This document shows, piece after piece, positions 8,048 through 17,633 of a stretch of 64,000 bases of DNA. The position numbers and the translations under genes are program-made. The number at the start of each line of letters is the position of its first letter. The first letter of the stretch is position 1. Origin of the DNA: Spartobacteria bacterium (GTDB taxonomy: Bacteria > Verrucomicrobiota > Verrucomicrobiia > Chthoniobacterales > UBA6821); contig CANIVT010000003.1 in the NCBI GenBank assembly GCA_947471565.1, positions 91,861 to 155,860 of the forward strand, given 5' to 3'. The notes beneath the pieces were generated by a model. The model ran no database searches. It was not told the DNA's origin and worked only from the letters and a program-made list of their open reading frames with translations.

Positions 8048-8203
8048 ATGAGTCAGCATCCCAGCCTTAAAGGAACCAGCACCATCGCCGCCAAGCGCAG
8101 TGTGCTGAAGCGCTTCGAGCGCGTCGAGCTTCTGAAGAAACGCGGTCAGTTCAAGCCCGGTCAGCGTGTGATCGGACTGCCCAAGACCAAGCCGGAGGAT
8201 TAA
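8048..8203 (+). CDS. Small basic protein of the chlamydial/verrucomicrobial type
   Basis: A 51-residue ORF begins MSQHPSLKGTSTIAAKRSVL and continues with KRFERVELLKKRGQFKPGQR, ending KTKPED. It is rich in Lys and Arg with no acidic cluster. This matches my memory of a conserved small basic protein family found in Chlamydiae and Verrucomicrobia (TIGR04137-like). Its function is not established; a nucleic-acid or ribosome-associated role is only suggested by charge. It lies 55 bp after sufT and 79 bp before the pseudouridine synthase gene. It is the clearest phylum marker in the window. Confidence 0.8.
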   Translation: MSQHPSLKGTSTIAAKRSVLKRFERVELLKKRGQFKPGQRVIGLPKTKPED

Positions 8204-8282
8204 GCCGATCGCCGGAAATCCCAATTCCGGGAAACCATCCACGGGTCTCCCAGCCGCCAGGCGCACGTCCGACGCAACGGGC

Positions 8283-9155
8283 ATGCGCCTGAATCGTTTT
8301 CTGGCTGCAGCTGGCCTCGGCTCCCGACGTTCCTGCGAAGAGCTCATCCTCAGGGGCAGTGTCTCAGTAAACGGCTCCTATGTCCGCGACCTGTCCACCC
8401 GGATTTCGGACGCTGACGACGTGCGGGTCCACGGTCGATCCGTCCACACCATCGCCACGCGTACCATCCTGCTGAACAAGCCCGCAGGCTACACCACAAC
8501 CAGGGGTGACCGGCACGCGGAGCGGACCATCTTTGACCTGCTCCCCTCCGACTGCGGTCATCTTTTCCATGTCGGACGCCTCGACCGCGAGAGCGAGGGA
8601 CTGCTTTTGCTCACAAACGACGGGGCGATGGCCCAGGAGTTGATGCACCCCTCCAAGGGGATCGAGAAGGAATACGAGGTCGTCGTCGACCGACCATTTG
8701 GATCCAAAGACGCCGCCGCCCTGCTCAAGGGAACCTGGATCGAGGGGTCCGTGGCCAGGGTGCAGTCGGTACGAACTCTTGGTCCTACCAAGATCACGGT
8801 CATCCTCCATCAGGGACTCAAGCGCCAGATCCGCGTCATGCTCGGCCAACTCGGTTTCAAGGTGCAACGCCTGGTTCGTGTGCGCCTTGGCCCCCTCACC
8901 CTGAGGGGAGTAAAACCGGGGAGCTACCGCGAACTGCGCCCCGAGGATCTCGAGGCACTCCGCAAGGCGGCTGCGGCACCCAAGCCCAGAAAACCGGTCA
9001 CCCGCCCCAAGCCGAAGGCCCTCAAGTTCACGAATTTCACCGTCGTCCCCGCCTCCGCAAAGCGCTCCCCGGAAGCCTCCCCTGCACCGAAAAAGCCACG
9101 CAAGACCTCGCGCACGGAGGAAAGGGTGAAGCGCTCAAAAGCAGTGAACAGCTAG
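8283..9155 (+). CDS. rluB: RsuA/RluB-type 23S rRNA pseudouridine synthase
   Basis: The N-terminal S4 RNA-binding domain (MRLNRFLAAAGLGSRRSCEE, then VSVNG) is followed by the RsuA/RluB/E/F catalytic domain. FHVGRLDRESEGLLLLTNDG contains the catalytic Asp, and KEYEVVVDRPF and GLKRQIRVMLGQLG complete the pattern. The protein converts specific uridines to pseudouridine in rRNA; RluB (23S) is the best guess within the subfamily. The last 70 residues are a Lys/Pro/Arg-rich tail of low complexity, probably an extra RNA contact. Confidence 0.88.
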   Translation: MRLNRFLAAAGLGSRRSCEELILRGSVSVNGSYVRDLSTRISDADDVRVHGRSVHTIATRTILLNKPAGYTTTRGDRHAERTIFDLLPSDCGHLFHVGRLDRESEGLLLLTNDGAMAQELMHPSKGIEKEYEVVVDRPFGSKDAAALLKGTWIEGSVARVQSVRTLGPTKITVILHQGLKRQIRVMLGQLGFKVQRLVRVRLGPLTLRGVKPGSYRELRPEDLEALRKAAAAPKPRKPVTRPKPKALKFTNFTVVPASAKRSPEASPAPKKPRKTSRTEERVKRSKAVNS

Positions 9156-9223
9156 GGGGCGCCACCGTTTACCCCGCCTGTTTTGCCTTCTTGATTGTCC
9201 ATTCTTCATTCTAACTTTCTCCG

Positions 9224-9619
9224 ATGAAGACGACCTTCCGTTCGATTCCCGACTGCCCGCCGGCCCTAGGCCCCTACTCGCTTGCCGTCCGTTCCTCCGG
9301 CCTTCTTTTTGTGTCGGGCATGACGCCTTGGGATCCCGCCACGGGCCAAATCGAGCGTGGAACCATCGCGGAGCAGACAAGGCTCGTCCTCGAAAACATC
9401 CGGCGCATCGTGATGGGGTCGGGAGGTTCGCTCGCCGACACCGTCTCGTGCCGCGTCTACCTGCGGGACCTCAGCACGGAGAACTTCCAGTCCATGAACG
9501 CCGTCTACGCCGAGTACTTCCCCGGCAACCATCCGCCGGCCCGGGCCACCGTGGGGGCCCAATTACCGGGTGCATTCGACGTGGAGATCGAATGCGTCGT
9601 GGCTGTGAAAGAGTCCTGA
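9224..9619 (+). CDS. RidA family enamine/imine deaminase
   Basis: A 131-residue RidA (YjgF/YER057c/UK114) protein. It shows ALGPYSLAVRSSGLLFVSG, VLENIRRIVMGSGGSLAD and the signature PPARATVGAQLPGAFDVEIE, in which the Arg of PARATV binds the substrate carboxylate. Family members hydrolyse reactive enamines and imines from PLP enzymes such as threonine dehydratase. It is preceded by the pseudouridine synthase gene and followed 13 bp later by the secreted protein gene on the same strand. Confidence 0.9.
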   Translation: MKTTFRSIPDCPPALGPYSLAVRSSGLLFVSGMTPWDPATGQIERGTIAEQTRLVLENIRRIVMGSGGSLADTVSCRVYLRDLSTENFQSMNAVYAEYFPGNHPPARATVGAQLPGAFDVEIECVVAVKES

Positions 9620-9632
9620 GCCCGCTGATCCG

Positions 9633-10358
9633 ATGAAGCGCCTGATTCCCTTGCTCCTACTTGCCTCTCTGGTAGCACCGCTCCTGAAAGCTCAGGAAAG
9701 CGCTTCCCGCGAGTACATCGTGATCTCCGGAGGCCCCTCGCTCATCGAGTGGGAGAAATTCAAGAAGGTGCCCCACGACCACTGGTGGGCGAATTTCGTC
9801 CGAGCCGCCCGGATCCGCCTCGGGGAACTCCGCGATCGTGAGGGGGACGGCGCACTCATCACCTGGATGGTTTATAAGCCCGGCTACCTGCGCCGCGGTA
9901 CCCGCCAGGAAAAAAAGGATCTTCTCTCGGACATCGCCAGCGTGAGGGACAAATACAAAATCAACCTGGTCTTCTTCGGAAGCCAACAGGAGATCCTGGA
10001 TTACATCAACAGAGGCTCGGCCAACCGTCCCCGATCCACTTGGAAAATCGCCGATCTTGAATACTTCGGTCACTCCAACAGGGCCTGCTTCATGTTTGAT
10101 TACAGCAACGAAATCGATAGCGCCTCCAAGGTCTGGCTTCACGAGACCGAGCTTCAAAAAATCGACCGGACCGCCTTCTCTCCCCGCGCCTTCGTCAAGA
10201 GCTGGGGCTGCCATACCGGCGAGAGCATGAGCCGACTCTGGCGCAAGGCCACCGGCCAGCCGATGATCGGGGCGATCGGCACCACAGATTACTCCGGAAG
10301 CGATGAGCCCGGCTGGCATCCTAAACTCGGCAACAGCAACGGCCGCTGGACGCGCTAG
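9633..10358 (+). CDS. Secreted protein of unknown function with a possible caspase-like His/Cys dyad
   Basis: A 241-residue protein with a signal peptide (KRLIPLLLLASLVAPLLKA, cleavage near residue 20). After a Trp-rich segment (HDHWWANFVRAAR) there is a hydrophobic strand INLVFFGSQQE, then DLEYFGHSNRACFMFDY (His147) and later AFVKSWGCHTGESMSRLWRK (Cys193). A His following a strand and a Cys following the next strand is how clan CD peptidases (caspase, gingipain, clostripain) place their dyad. That reading is inference; I cannot assign a family, and the protein is short for those enzymes. It lies between ridA and a DUF983 gene. Confidence 0.7.
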   Translation: MKRLIPLLLLASLVAPLLKAQESASREYIVISGGPSLIEWEKFKKVPHDHWWANFVRAARIRLGELRDREGDGALITWMVYKPGYLRRGTRQEKKDLLSDIASVRDKYKINLVFFGSQQEILDYINRGSANRPRSTWKIADLEYFGHSNRACFMFDYSNEIDSASKVWLHETELQKIDRTAFSPRAFVKSWGCHTGESMSRLWRKATGQPMIGAIGTTDYSGSDEPGWHPKLGNSNGRWTR

Positions 10359-10385
10359 GCGTTCCGGGAACCCCATGGCTCCGAG

Positions 10386-10895
10386 ATGAAGACGGAGACT
10401 GGTTGGAACAAACCCCTCCGTTATCTCGGGCGCGCCCTGCTGCTGCGCTGTCCGGTTTGCGGGAAATCCCCGATCTTTCCCCCGCTCCGCTGCACCCGCA
10501 CCCTGCGCGACTGGTTCACTCCGCTCGACGGTTGCCCCCGATGCGGCTACCCCTACGAAAGAGAACCGGGCTACTTTCTGGTCTCGGTCTGGATCATCAA
10601 CTACGGGGCGGGAAGTGTGCTGGGAATCATGATCTACGTGATCCGTGAACTCTTTTTCCATCCCCCTATCGGGCAACTGATCCTATCGGTCATCGTGCCG
10701 ATCTTTTTTTTCAACCTTCTCTTTGCCCGTCACTCCAAAGCGCTCTTCATCGCCCTCGACCACTACTACGATCCTCATGAAAAGGATCCCGGCGAGGACG
10801 GGGGCAACCTACCCAAGCCGGAGAAGCCGAAGGGCGGCCCGACCGTACCCTACAAACCTCTTCCAAAACCAAAGCCAGCCCCGGCACTGCACTAG
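10386..10895 (+). CDS. DUF983 membrane protein with two CPxCG zinc-ribbon motifs
   Basis: A 169-residue protein. Residues 22-60 hold two Cys pairs, LLRCPVCGKSPIF and GCPRCGYPYEREPGYF, typical of DUF983. Two hydrophobic helices follow (VSVWIINYGAGSVLGIMIYV and LILSVIVPIFFFNLLFA). The C-terminal 40 residues are Pro/Lys-rich and cytosolic in character. The four Cys probably bind zinc. The biochemical role of DUF983 is unknown; it is often found near respiratory or envelope genes. The start at 10386 is 27 bp after the preceding gene. Confidence 0.88.
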   Translation: MKTETGWNKPLRYLGRALLLRCPVCGKSPIFPPLRCTRTLRDWFTPLDGCPRCGYPYEREPGYFLVSVWIINYGAGSVLGIMIYVIRELFFHPPIGQLILSVIVPIFFFNLLFARHSKALFIALDHYYDPHEKDPGEDGGNLPKPEKPKGGPTVPYKPLPKPKPAPALH

Positions 10896-10969
10896 CAGGG
10901 GCATGCCGCTTCTCATCATCCGGATCTGGCATTTGCACGGTAATACCCTCTAGTGTACGTGATCCCCCT

Positions 10970-12091
10970 ATGAATAATCTCGGCCTGCTGCTTGCCTGCT
11001 TTGGTTCGGTCTTCAATGTGCTGACCGACTGCTCCCGTAAAAAGATCCTCGATCACGGATACGATGCCGTGATCATTGGTTTCTGGTGCAAGGCGGCAGC
11101 TCTGAGTTGCTATCTGATTGCACTCGGCGTGCTCCTCTTTCTGGGAATCCGCCCGGAACTTCCTCCTGTCGGTGCAGCGCTCCACCTCTCCCCAAAAACA
11201 GCTTTCCTCATTTACCTGGTCATCAATGCACTGCTTGAAGGAACCGCCATTCTCCTCAATTACCGTGCCCTGCAGGTCTCGCCCCTTTCATTCTGCGTGC
11301 CATTCATGGCACTGACCCCGGTTTTCCTCCTGCCAATCGGCAAGTTTTTCCTCCACGAGCAAATCTCCTCGGGAATGATCGTCGGCGTCTTCCTGGTGGT
11401 GACCGGTTCCCTGGTAATCAACCGCCAACTGGTGGCCAACGGCTGGCTCGAACCGGCAAAGGCGATCCTGCGGGAAAAGGGTAGCCGCTACATGATTATC
11501 GTCGCGATGCTGCTGGCCTGCACGGCGGCCATCGACAAGTGGTTTGTGACCGGAGGCGGTGATGCCGAACTCGGAGCCCGTGTCCTGCGCTCCTTCAGCC
11601 TCTCCCTGGGAAAATCGATGATGCTGGGTCTCTTTTTCCTACTGCTGGCCTCATGGAGACTTTCCCGTAAGCCCCGGGAGGAATCGCAAAAAGGGGCAGC
11701 ATCTGTATGGACTGCTGCCTGGCGCGACGTTCCGGGATGGATTCTTCTGGCCGGTCTCTTCGAAGCGACTGTGCTGATTCTCCAGATGGTTGCAGTACAA
11801 CTCACCGTGGCCGCCATCGTCATCAGCATCAAGCGCTCGGGAATCCTTCTGGCCTGCGTGCTGGGATGGTTCATGTTCAAGGAACGCGGCATCACCGACC
11901 GGGTCATCGGATCCTTTGTGATGATCTCCGGGGTCGTTGTTTTTTTCCTCACCAAGCCGGATGCCCACGGTTCCTGCCTGATAGGATTCTCCGGAGCCGT
12001 GGGGGTGGCGGCCCTTGCCTTGGCGGGAATGTCCCTCGCCCTTTATCTCACGCGCAACTGGAACAAGCCTGCTGAATGCCAGATCCGTTGA
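10970..12091 (+). CDS. EamA/DMT-superfamily transporter
   Basis: A 373-residue integral membrane protein with about ten hydrophobic segments arranged as two EamA halves: residues 1-150 (GLLLACFGSVFNVLTDCSRK, then ALQVSPLSFCVPFMALTPVF) and residues 175-325 (YMIIVAMLLACTAAIDKWFV, then VAAIVISIKRSGILLACVLG). A final helix near residue 345 extends beyond the core. Such proteins export or exchange small metabolites; the substrate cannot be read from the sequence. It is the last gene of the plus-strand block and converges on nadB. Confidence 0.85.
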   Translation: MNNLGLLLACFGSVFNVLTDCSRKKILDHGYDAVIIGFWCKAAALSCYLIALGVLLFLGIRPELPPVGAALHLSPKTAFLIYLVINALLEGTAILLNYRALQVSPLSFCVPFMALTPVFLLPIGKFFLHEQISSGMIVGVFLVVTGSLVINRQLVANGWLEPAKAILREKGSRYMIIVAMLLACTAAIDKWFVTGGGDAELGARVLRSFSLSLGKSMMLGLFFLLLASWRLSRKPREESQKGAASVWTAAWRDVPGWILLAGLFEATVLILQMVAVQLTVAAIVISIKRSGILLACVLGWFMFKERGITDRVIGSFVMISGVVVFFLTKPDAHGSCLIGFSGAVGVAALALAGMSLALYLTRNWNKPAECQIR

Positions 12092-12100
12092 CCTCTTTGG

Positions 12101-13699
12101 TCAAATCCTGCGGATCACCGTGTCATGATGGAACTTCGCATCGTCGTGACCAGGATAGTCGAGCGTGTAATGGAGACCGCGACTTTCCTTGCGGCTGATG
12201 GCGCAATCAACGATGAGCGAGGCGGCCGTGGCGAGGTTCCGGAGCTCAAGTAGGTCGGCGGTGATCCGGAAGTTCCAGTAGAATTCCTGAATCTCGTTCT
12301 GCAGGTTGCGAAGGCGGGTGGCGGCGCGCTGAAGGCGCTTGTCGGTCCGGACAATGCCGACGTAATCCCACATGAGCCGGCGGATTTCATCCCAGTTGTG
12401 GTAGATGACGACCATCTCGTCGACATCGCTCACTTTGCCGGGGCGCCATTCGGGAAGCTGAATCTCGATTCCCTGCCGGTGATGGTTGCGGCACGCCTTC
12501 ACCGAAGCGCGGTGGGCCATCACCAGCGCCTCGAGGAGGGAGTTGCTGGCCAGGCGGTTGGCACCGTGAAGTCCGGTGCAGGCGACCTCCCCCACGGCGT
12601 AGAGCCCGCGAAGGGATGTCTCCCCGTTGAGGTCGGTCTTCACACCACCGCATTGATAATGGGCGGCTGGGACGACGGGTATCGCCTCCCGGGTGATGTC
12701 GATGCCGAGTTCCAGACACTTGTCATGGATCATGGGAAAACGCTCCCTGAGGAAGTCAGCCGGCTTGTGGGAAATATCCAGATAGACGCACGGACTGCCC
12801 GTGCGCTTCATCTCCGCGTCGATCGCGCGGGCCACCACGTCGCGGGGGGCCAACTCCAGGCGCTGGTCGTATTTCTCCATGAACCGCCGTCCCCGTGCAT
12901 CGGTCAGGATCCCCCCTTCCCCACGGACCGCTTCGGTGATCAGGAAAGATTTTGTCTTTGGATGGTAGAGGCAGGTGGGGTGGAACTGCATGAACTCCAT
13001 GTTGGCCACCGTCGCCCCGGCCCTCCATGCCATGGCCACCCCGTCGCCGGTGGCGATATCGGGATTGGTCGTGTAGAGATAGACGCGCCCGCACCCTCCT
13101 GTGGCGAGGACCGTGACATCGGTGCGGATCGTCTCGACGGTCCCGCTCGCCTCGTCCAGCACATAGAGACCCACGCAAGCATCCTGCATCGCGTAGCCCA
13201 GCTTTCCGGTGGTGATCAGGTCAACGGCGATGCGGTTCTCAAGAACGGTAATGGAGGGATGGGCGGCGACCGCGGCCAGCAGCGTCTTCTCGATTTCCAA
13301 GCCGGTGGCATCCTTGGCATGGAGGATACGGCGTTTGGAGTGCCCTCCCTCGCGTCCAAGATCGGGTTCACGATGACCGTCTGGAGATGTTCTCTCGTCG
13401 AAATGCATTCCAAGACCCACGAGTTCGGCGATCCGCTCCGGTCCCTCCGAAATGATGGTCCGAACCACCTCCTCATGGCAGAGCCCGTCACCGGCAATCA
13501 GCGTATCCTTCACATGAAGTGCCACGGAATCCTCCGAACTTGTCACGCAGGCAATGCCACCCTGAGCCCAGGCGGTGTTGGAATCTGCCCGCGACTTCTT
13601 GGTCACGATTGCAACGGTCGCTCCGGAAGCCGCAACCTTGAGCGCGTAGGTCAAACCGGCGATCCCGCTGCCGATCACGACATGATCAAAAGTCTTCAT
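12101..13699 (-). CDS. nadB: L-aspartate oxidase
   Basis: FAD enzyme that oxidises L-aspartate to iminoaspartate, the first step of de novo NAD synthesis. [20 protein letters not shown] is the FAD Rossmann motif, [10 protein letters not shown] and [15 protein letters not shown] are the fumarate reductase/aspartate oxidase motifs, and [20 protein letters not shown] and [15 protein letters not shown] complete the family pattern. At 532 residues the length is normal. Its ATG overlaps the panC stop by 4 bp, so the two are translationally coupled. nadA and nadC are not in the window. Confidence 0.95.
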   Translation of the reverse strand: MKTFDHVVIGSGIAGLTYALKVAASGATVAIVTKKSRADSNTAWAQGGIACVTSSEDSVALHVKDTLIAGDGLCHEEVVRTIISEGPERIAELVGLGMHFDERTSPDGHREPDLGREGGHSKRRILHAKDATGLEIEKTLLAAVAAHPSITVLENRIAVDLITTGKLGYAMQDACVGLYVLDEASGTVETIRTDVTVLATGGCGRVYLYTTNPDIATGDGVAMAWRAGATVANMEFMQFHPTCLYHPKTKSFLITEAVRGEGGILTDARGRRFMEKYDQRLELAPRDVVARAIDAEMKRTGSPCVYLDISHKPADFLRERFPMIHDKCLELGIDITREAIPVVPAAHYQCGGVKTDLNGETSLRGLYAVGEVACTGLHGANRLASNSLLEALVMAHRASVKACRNHHRQGIEIQLPEWRPGKVSDVDEMVVIYHNWDEIRRLMWDYVGIVRTDKRLQRAATRLRNLQNEIQEFYWNFRITADLLELRNLATAASLIVDCAISRKESRGLHYTLDYPGHDDAKFHHDTVIRRI

Positions 13700-14562
13700 G
13701 GGGCTAGGGAATTCCCCAGGGGGATGGCGAGGTTGTCGAGAAGGCGGACACCGCCCAATTTCACGGCGACCAAGGCCCGGGCCTTGGTTTGAGAAGTAAT
13801 TCTGCCAAGGGGTTCCAAGGTGGTCTCCTCGACGATCGAGGCATAGTTGAGGGTCGCTCCGGGAATCCGGCCCAGATCACGGCGCAGTTGCCTTTCCAAG
13901 GAGGCATGCTTCGTTCCCGCTTCCGCCTCCATCGCCGCCGCGGTAAGAGCCTGGAAAATTCTCGGGGCCATCGCCCGAGCACCGGCCGGGAGGAAGCGGT
14001 TGCGGGAACTCAGAGCAAGCCCGTCCTCTTCGCGCACAATCGGATGGCCGGCGATCCTGATAGGAAACTTGAGATCGCGGACCATCCGTCGGATGACGGC
14101 AAGTTGTTGCCAGTCCTTCTCCCCAAAGACCGCGATCTCGGGACGGATCATTTGAAAAAGCAGCGCCACAACGGTGCAAACCCCATCAAAGTGACCCGGG
14201 CGCTCCGCTCCCTCGAACCTGAGCGAAAGACTCTTTTCGGAAACCGCCACGGAGACATCGGAGGCATACATCTCTCGGACATCAGGGCGGAACAGCAGAT
14301 CCACCCCCTCGCTTCTGCAGAGGGCCGCATCGGCGCGGATGGGGCGGGGATAGCGGGACAAATCCTCGCTGGGTCCGAACTGCGTGGGATTGACGAAGAT
14401 CGAGACTGCCACGCCCCCATCCTTTCCTGCCAATCTGCGGGCCCTTTGGATCAGGGCGGCATGCCCCGAGTGCAGGGCACCCATCGTGGGTACGAAGACT
14501 ACCTTGCCCACGGTTTTTCGCCGCCAGGAAGCGACGGCAGCGGTCGTGACCGCCGTGATCAT
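13696..14562 (-). CDS. panC: Pantothenate synthetase
   Basis: Joins pantoate and beta-alanine using ATP to make pantothenate for coenzyme [21 protein letters not shown] holds the HIGH-like nucleotide site. [20 protein letters not shown] and [15 protein letters not shown] are the other PanC signatures. The start at 14562 ([10 protein letters not shown]) gives 288 residues, the usual length; a longer in-frame reading would run into secG. It begins 4 bp after the secG stop and ends in a 4-bp overlap with nadB. Confidence 0.95.
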   Translation of the reverse strand: MITAVTTAAVASWRRKTVGKVVFVPTMGALHSGHAALIQRARRLAGKDGGVAVSIFVNPTQFGPSEDLSRYPRPIRADAALCRSEGVDLLFRPDVREMYASDVSVAVSEKSLSLRFEGAERPGHFDGVCTVVALLFQMIRPEIAVFGEKDWQQLAVIRRMVRDLKFPIRIAGHPIVREEDGLALSSRNRFLPAGARAMAPRIFQALTAAAMEAEAGTKHASLERQLRRDLGRIPGATLNYASIVEETTLEPLGRITSQTKARALVAVKLGGVRLLDNLAIPLGNSLAP

Positions 14563-14566
14563 GCCC

Positions 14567-14875
14567 CTACTTGGCGGGGGAAGACGCCGGCGAAGGCGAC
14601 TTGAGAAGCTGTTTCTGAATCGCGGTGGGACCGGCGGTGGCCCTGACCTGCAGGACCGAAATGAGCAAGGTGAGAGCAAAGAAGATGCCGCCCATCCAGA
14701 CGGTGAACTTGGTCAGCACTGTGGTCGTCTGGGCGCCGAAGAGATTGTCGGTAAGCCCGCCGCCGAACGCTGCGCCGAGTCCCTCGTTCTTGGGACGTTG
14801 CATGAGGATTGCCAAGATCATCAGGAGGCAGACGATCACGAGCAGGGAAATGAGGAGGGGCATCAGGAGCCACAT
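14567..14875 (-). CDS. secG: Preprotein translocase subunit SecG
   Basis: A 102-residue protein with two hydrophobic helices (LISLLVIVCLLMILAILMQ and WMGGIFFALTLLISVLQV) separated by a Gly-rich loop with GLGAAFGGGLTDNLFG, the SecG signature. It is an accessory subunit of the SecYEG channel in the inner membrane. It heads a minus-strand group secG-panC-nadB and is divergent from accB, with about 105 bp between them for both promoters. Confidence 0.92.
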   Translation of the reverse strand: MWLLMPLLISLLVIVCLLMILAILMQRPKNEGLGAAFGGGLTDNLFGAQTTTVLTKFTVWMGGIFFALTLLISVLQVRATAGPTAIQKQLLKSPSPASSPAK

Positions 14876-14980
14876 AAGGCAAACATTAGAGATCGAAAGG
14901 AGACCGTCTGTAAAGAGGGATCCGTTGCTTGACCTTTCGGGAGCGCAAACCGCAAACTACTCCCTTCCAACCACCACAGC

Positions 14981-15538
14981 ATGGCACGCAATACCAAGAC
15001 CTCCAAAAAATCCGCCAAAGTTCCCGCCAAAGCCGCCGTCCCGGCCAAGGCCACCAAGTCCCCGAAGTCGACGGGACAGGAGGATTTTCCCGAGGTGCGC
15101 TCGTTGATCGAACTTCTCAAGAAGAACCATCTGGCCGTCCTAGAGTTTGAGAAAGGTGACCTGCGCGTTACCCTCAAGACCCCGGCCGGTGCCGCCGGTG
15201 GCGGAACGTTTCTGCAAGCCCCGGTCGCCGCTTCCCCGACTCCAGCTGCCGCAGCCGCCACGCCCTCGGCAGACGTTCCGGCCGCCGAGGCCCCTAAGGG
15301 AAATTTCAAGGAGATCACCTCCCCGATGGTCGGCACGTTCTATTCCTCCCCCTCGCCCGAGACCCCGGCCTTTGTTGAGGCCGGAAAGTCGGTCAATCCC
15401 GACACCGTCGTCTGCATCATTGAGGCGATGAAGGTCATGAACGAGATCAAGGCGGAGATCTCCGGCAAGGTCGTCGAGGTAGTTGCCGAGAATGGCAAGC
15501 CCGTCCAGTTCGGTCAGGTCCTTTTCCGGGTCAGCTAA
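14981..15538 (+). CDS. accB: Biotin carboxyl carrier protein of acetyl-CoA carboxylase
   Basis: The C-terminal biotinyl domain (residues 105-185) contains [15 protein letters not shown], where the Lys is biotinylated, and [20 protein letters not shown], typical of AccB. Residues 1-30 are Lys/Ala-rich and residues 65-105 are an Ala/Pro-rich flexible linker; between them lies the conserved helix [18 protein letters not shown]. The protein carries biotin between carboxylase and transferase in the first step of fatty acid synthesis. accC follows 31 bp later. Confidence 0.95.
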   Translation: MARNTKTSKKSAKVPAKAAVPAKATKSPKSTGQEDFPEVRSLIELLKKNHLAVLEFEKGDLRVTLKTPAGAAGGGTFLQAPVAASPTPAAAAATPSADVPAAEAPKGNFKEITSPMVGTFYSSPSPETPAFVEAGKSVNPDTVVCIIEAMKVMNEIKAEISGKVVEVVAENGKPVQFGQVLFRVS

Positions 15539-15569
15539 GGCATCCGGAAAATCCACGACCACCGGACCC

Positions 15570-16934
15570 ATGTTTAAGAAAGTCCTCATCGCCAACCGCG
15601 GCGAGATCGCACTTCGCATCATCCGCGCCTGCAAGGAGCTCGGTATCGGCACCGTCGCCGTTTACTCCGAGCCCGACATCGATTCGTTGCACGTCCAACT
15701 GGCCGACGAGGCCGTCTGCATCGGTCCCGCTGCAGGCAGCGAAAGCTACCTCAAGATCGACCGCATCCTCAGTGCAGCGGAGATTACCGACGTCGACGCG
15801 ATCCATCCCGGCTACGGCTTCCTGGCCGAGAACGCCCACTTCGCCGAGGTCTGTGCCTCGGCCAATATCGCCTTCGTGGGGCCCTCACCCGAGTCGATCC
15901 GCCTCATGGGTGACAAAAACAGTGCCCGTGACTGCGCGAAGAAGGCAGGCGTACCCATCTCCCCCGGCAGCGACGGCGTCGTGCAGGATGAAAAGGAGGC
16001 CATCAAGGTCGCGCGTAAGATCGGCTATCCCGTGATGATCAAGGCGGTCGCAGGAGGCGGTGGACGCGGCATGCGCATGGCCCACAACGAGGGAAGCCTC
16101 GTCCAGGGATTCCACAGTGCCCGGATGGAAGCCGACAAGGCCTTCGGCAATCCCGACGTCTACATCGAGAAGCTGATCGTCAACCCGCACCATATCGAGT
16201 TTCAGGTCTTCGGCGACAAGCACGGCAACATCGTCCACCTCGGGGAGCGCGACTGCTCCCTGCAGCGCCGTAACCAGAAAATCCTCGAGGAGTGCCCCTC
16301 ACCGCTCGTGACGGAGGATCTCCGCAAGCGCATGGGCGAGGCCTCGATCAACCTCTGCAAGACGGTCGGCTACTACAATGCCGGCACCATCGAGTATCTC
16401 GTCGACGACGATCTGAACTTCTACTTCATGGAGATGAACACCCGTATCCAGGTGGAGCATCCCGTAACCGAGGAGGTCTACGGCGTCGACCTCGTCAAGC
16501 AACAACTCATGGTGGCCGCTGGACAACCCCTCACCGAGCACCTCCGCAACGCCAAGCCACGCCTCCACTCCATCGAGTGTCGCATCAATGCCGAGGATCC
16601 CGAGCGCAACTTCATGCCTTGTCCCGGCAAGATCGAGGCCTACTACGCCCCGGGCGGCCGGGGCATCCGCATCGACTCCCATGCCTACGCCGGATACCCG
16701 ATCCCCCCGAACTACGATTCCATGATTTCCAAGATGATCGCCACCGCCTCCACCCGGGAGGCCGCGATCAGTCGCATGGAGCGTGCGCTCGGCGAATATC
16801 AGGTCGTCGGCATCAAGACCACGATCCCACTCCACCGCGCCATCATGCAGAGCGCCGATTTCCGCAAGGGACACTACAGCACCGGGTTCCTCGAAAAATT
16901 CCTGAAAGACGGTGTTCCCGTCGTGAAGGACTAG
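15570..16934 (+). CDS. accC: Acetyl-CoA carboxylase, biotin carboxylase subunit
   Basis: ATP-grasp enzyme that carboxylates the biotin on AccB. It begins [20 protein letters not shown] and contains the Gly-rich ATP loop [35 protein letters not shown] and [16 protein letters not shown]. The ATG at 15570 gives 454 residues, the normal length; an earlier in-frame start overlaps accB and adds nothing family-like. The pair accB-accC forms the usual operon; accA and accD are not in the window. Confidence 0.96.
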   Translation: MFKKVLIANRGEIALRIIRACKELGIGTVAVYSEPDIDSLHVQLADEAVCIGPAAGSESYLKIDRILSAAEITDVDAIHPGYGFLAENAHFAEVCASANIAFVGPSPESIRLMGDKNSARDCAKKAGVPISPGSDGVVQDEKEAIKVARKIGYPVMIKAVAGGGGRGMRMAHNEGSLVQGFHSARMEADKAFGNPDVYIEKLIVNPHHIEFQVFGDKHGNIVHLGERDCSLQRRNQKILEECPSPLVTEDLRKRMGEASINLCKTVGYYNAGTIEYLVDDDLNFYFMEMNTRIQVEHPVTEEVYGVDLVKQQLMVAAGQPLTEHLRNAKPRLHSIECRINAEDPERNFMPCPGKIEAYYAPGGRGIRIDSHAYAGYPIPPNYDSMISKMIATASTREAAISRMERALGEYQVVGIKTTIPLHRAIMQSADFRKGHYSTGFLEKFLKDGVPVVKD

Positions 16935-16992
16935 CGGATCGGACACATTTCACAGGGGAACAGGCGATAGGGTATCCCTCGCACCAGGCACC

Positions 16993-17619
16993 ATGAAGCC
17001 AATCGCTGACTGCCGGCTCTACGGGATCCTCGACACGGGATATGTCTCGGCGGAGCGCATGGCTGACATGGCACGCTTCCTGATTGCGGGCGGGATCGAT
17101 ATCCTTCAACTGCGTGCCAAGAAGGAGACGCCCGAGGCCATTCTCTCCATGGCCCGCGCGATAGCCCCTCTCTGTCGAGAAGCCGGGGTTCCCTTCATCC
17201 TGAACGACCACCCCTCCCTTGTCCGTGAGGCCGGGGCCGATGGTGCCCATGTTGGCCAGGATGACATGTCGGTGTCCGAGGCCAGGCGCCTCGCCGGACC
17301 TGCTGCGCTAATCGGAAAATCGACCCATTCCCTGGAACAGGCACTCGCTACGGCTGCGGAGTCGCCCGACTATCTCGGCTTCGGCCCGCTCTTCGCCACC
17401 CCCACCAAGCCTGATTACCAACCAATCGGGATGGCGGAAATCTCCGAAGTCCATGCCCGTGTTTCCCTGCCGGTCTTCTGTATCGGGGGGATCAAGGCGT
17501 GCAACCTGACCGAAGTAATCCATGCAGGGGCCAGACGCGTCGTGATCGTTTCCGACCTTTTGCAGGCCGATGATCCGTCTGCCCGGACCGCAGCCTGCAA
17601 AACCCTCCTCAGGGCCTGA
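16993..17619 (+). CDS. thiE: Thiamine-phosphate synthase
   Basis: TIM-barrel enzyme that couples HMP-PP and the thiazole phosphate to thiamine monophosphate. GGIDILQLRAKKETPE binds the pyrophosphate, FILNDHPSLVREAGADGAHV and GKSTHSLEQA are conserved, and YLGFGPLFATPTKPDYQPIG and FCIGGIKACNLTEVI complete the phosphate site. At 208 residues the length is normal. No TPP riboswitch is visible in the 58 bp upstream. The following methyltransferase gene starts 14 bp after its stop. Confidence 0.93.
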   Translation: MKPIADCRLYGILDTGYVSAERMADMARFLIAGGIDILQLRAKKETPEAILSMARAIAPLCREAGVPFILNDHPSLVREAGADGAHVGQDDMSVSEARRLAGPAALIGKSTHSLEQALATAAESPDYLGFGPLFATPTKPDYQPIGMAEISEVHARVSLPVFCIGGIKACNLTEVIHAGARRVVIVSDLLQADDPSARTAACKTLLRA

Positions 17620-17633
17620 TCCCCTTTGTTCCG

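Noticed and set aside
12398..13792. 464-codon plus-strand frame opposite nadB
   Set aside because: It is a shadow of nadB, whose every motif is on the other strand.
14563..14679. 39-residue extension of panC
   Set aside because: It overlaps secG in another frame and is Arg/Pro-rich. The family start is at 14562.
16935..16992. TPP riboswitch before thiE
   Set aside because: The gap is only 58 bp and lacks the conserved CTGAGA core. It is too short for the aptamer.
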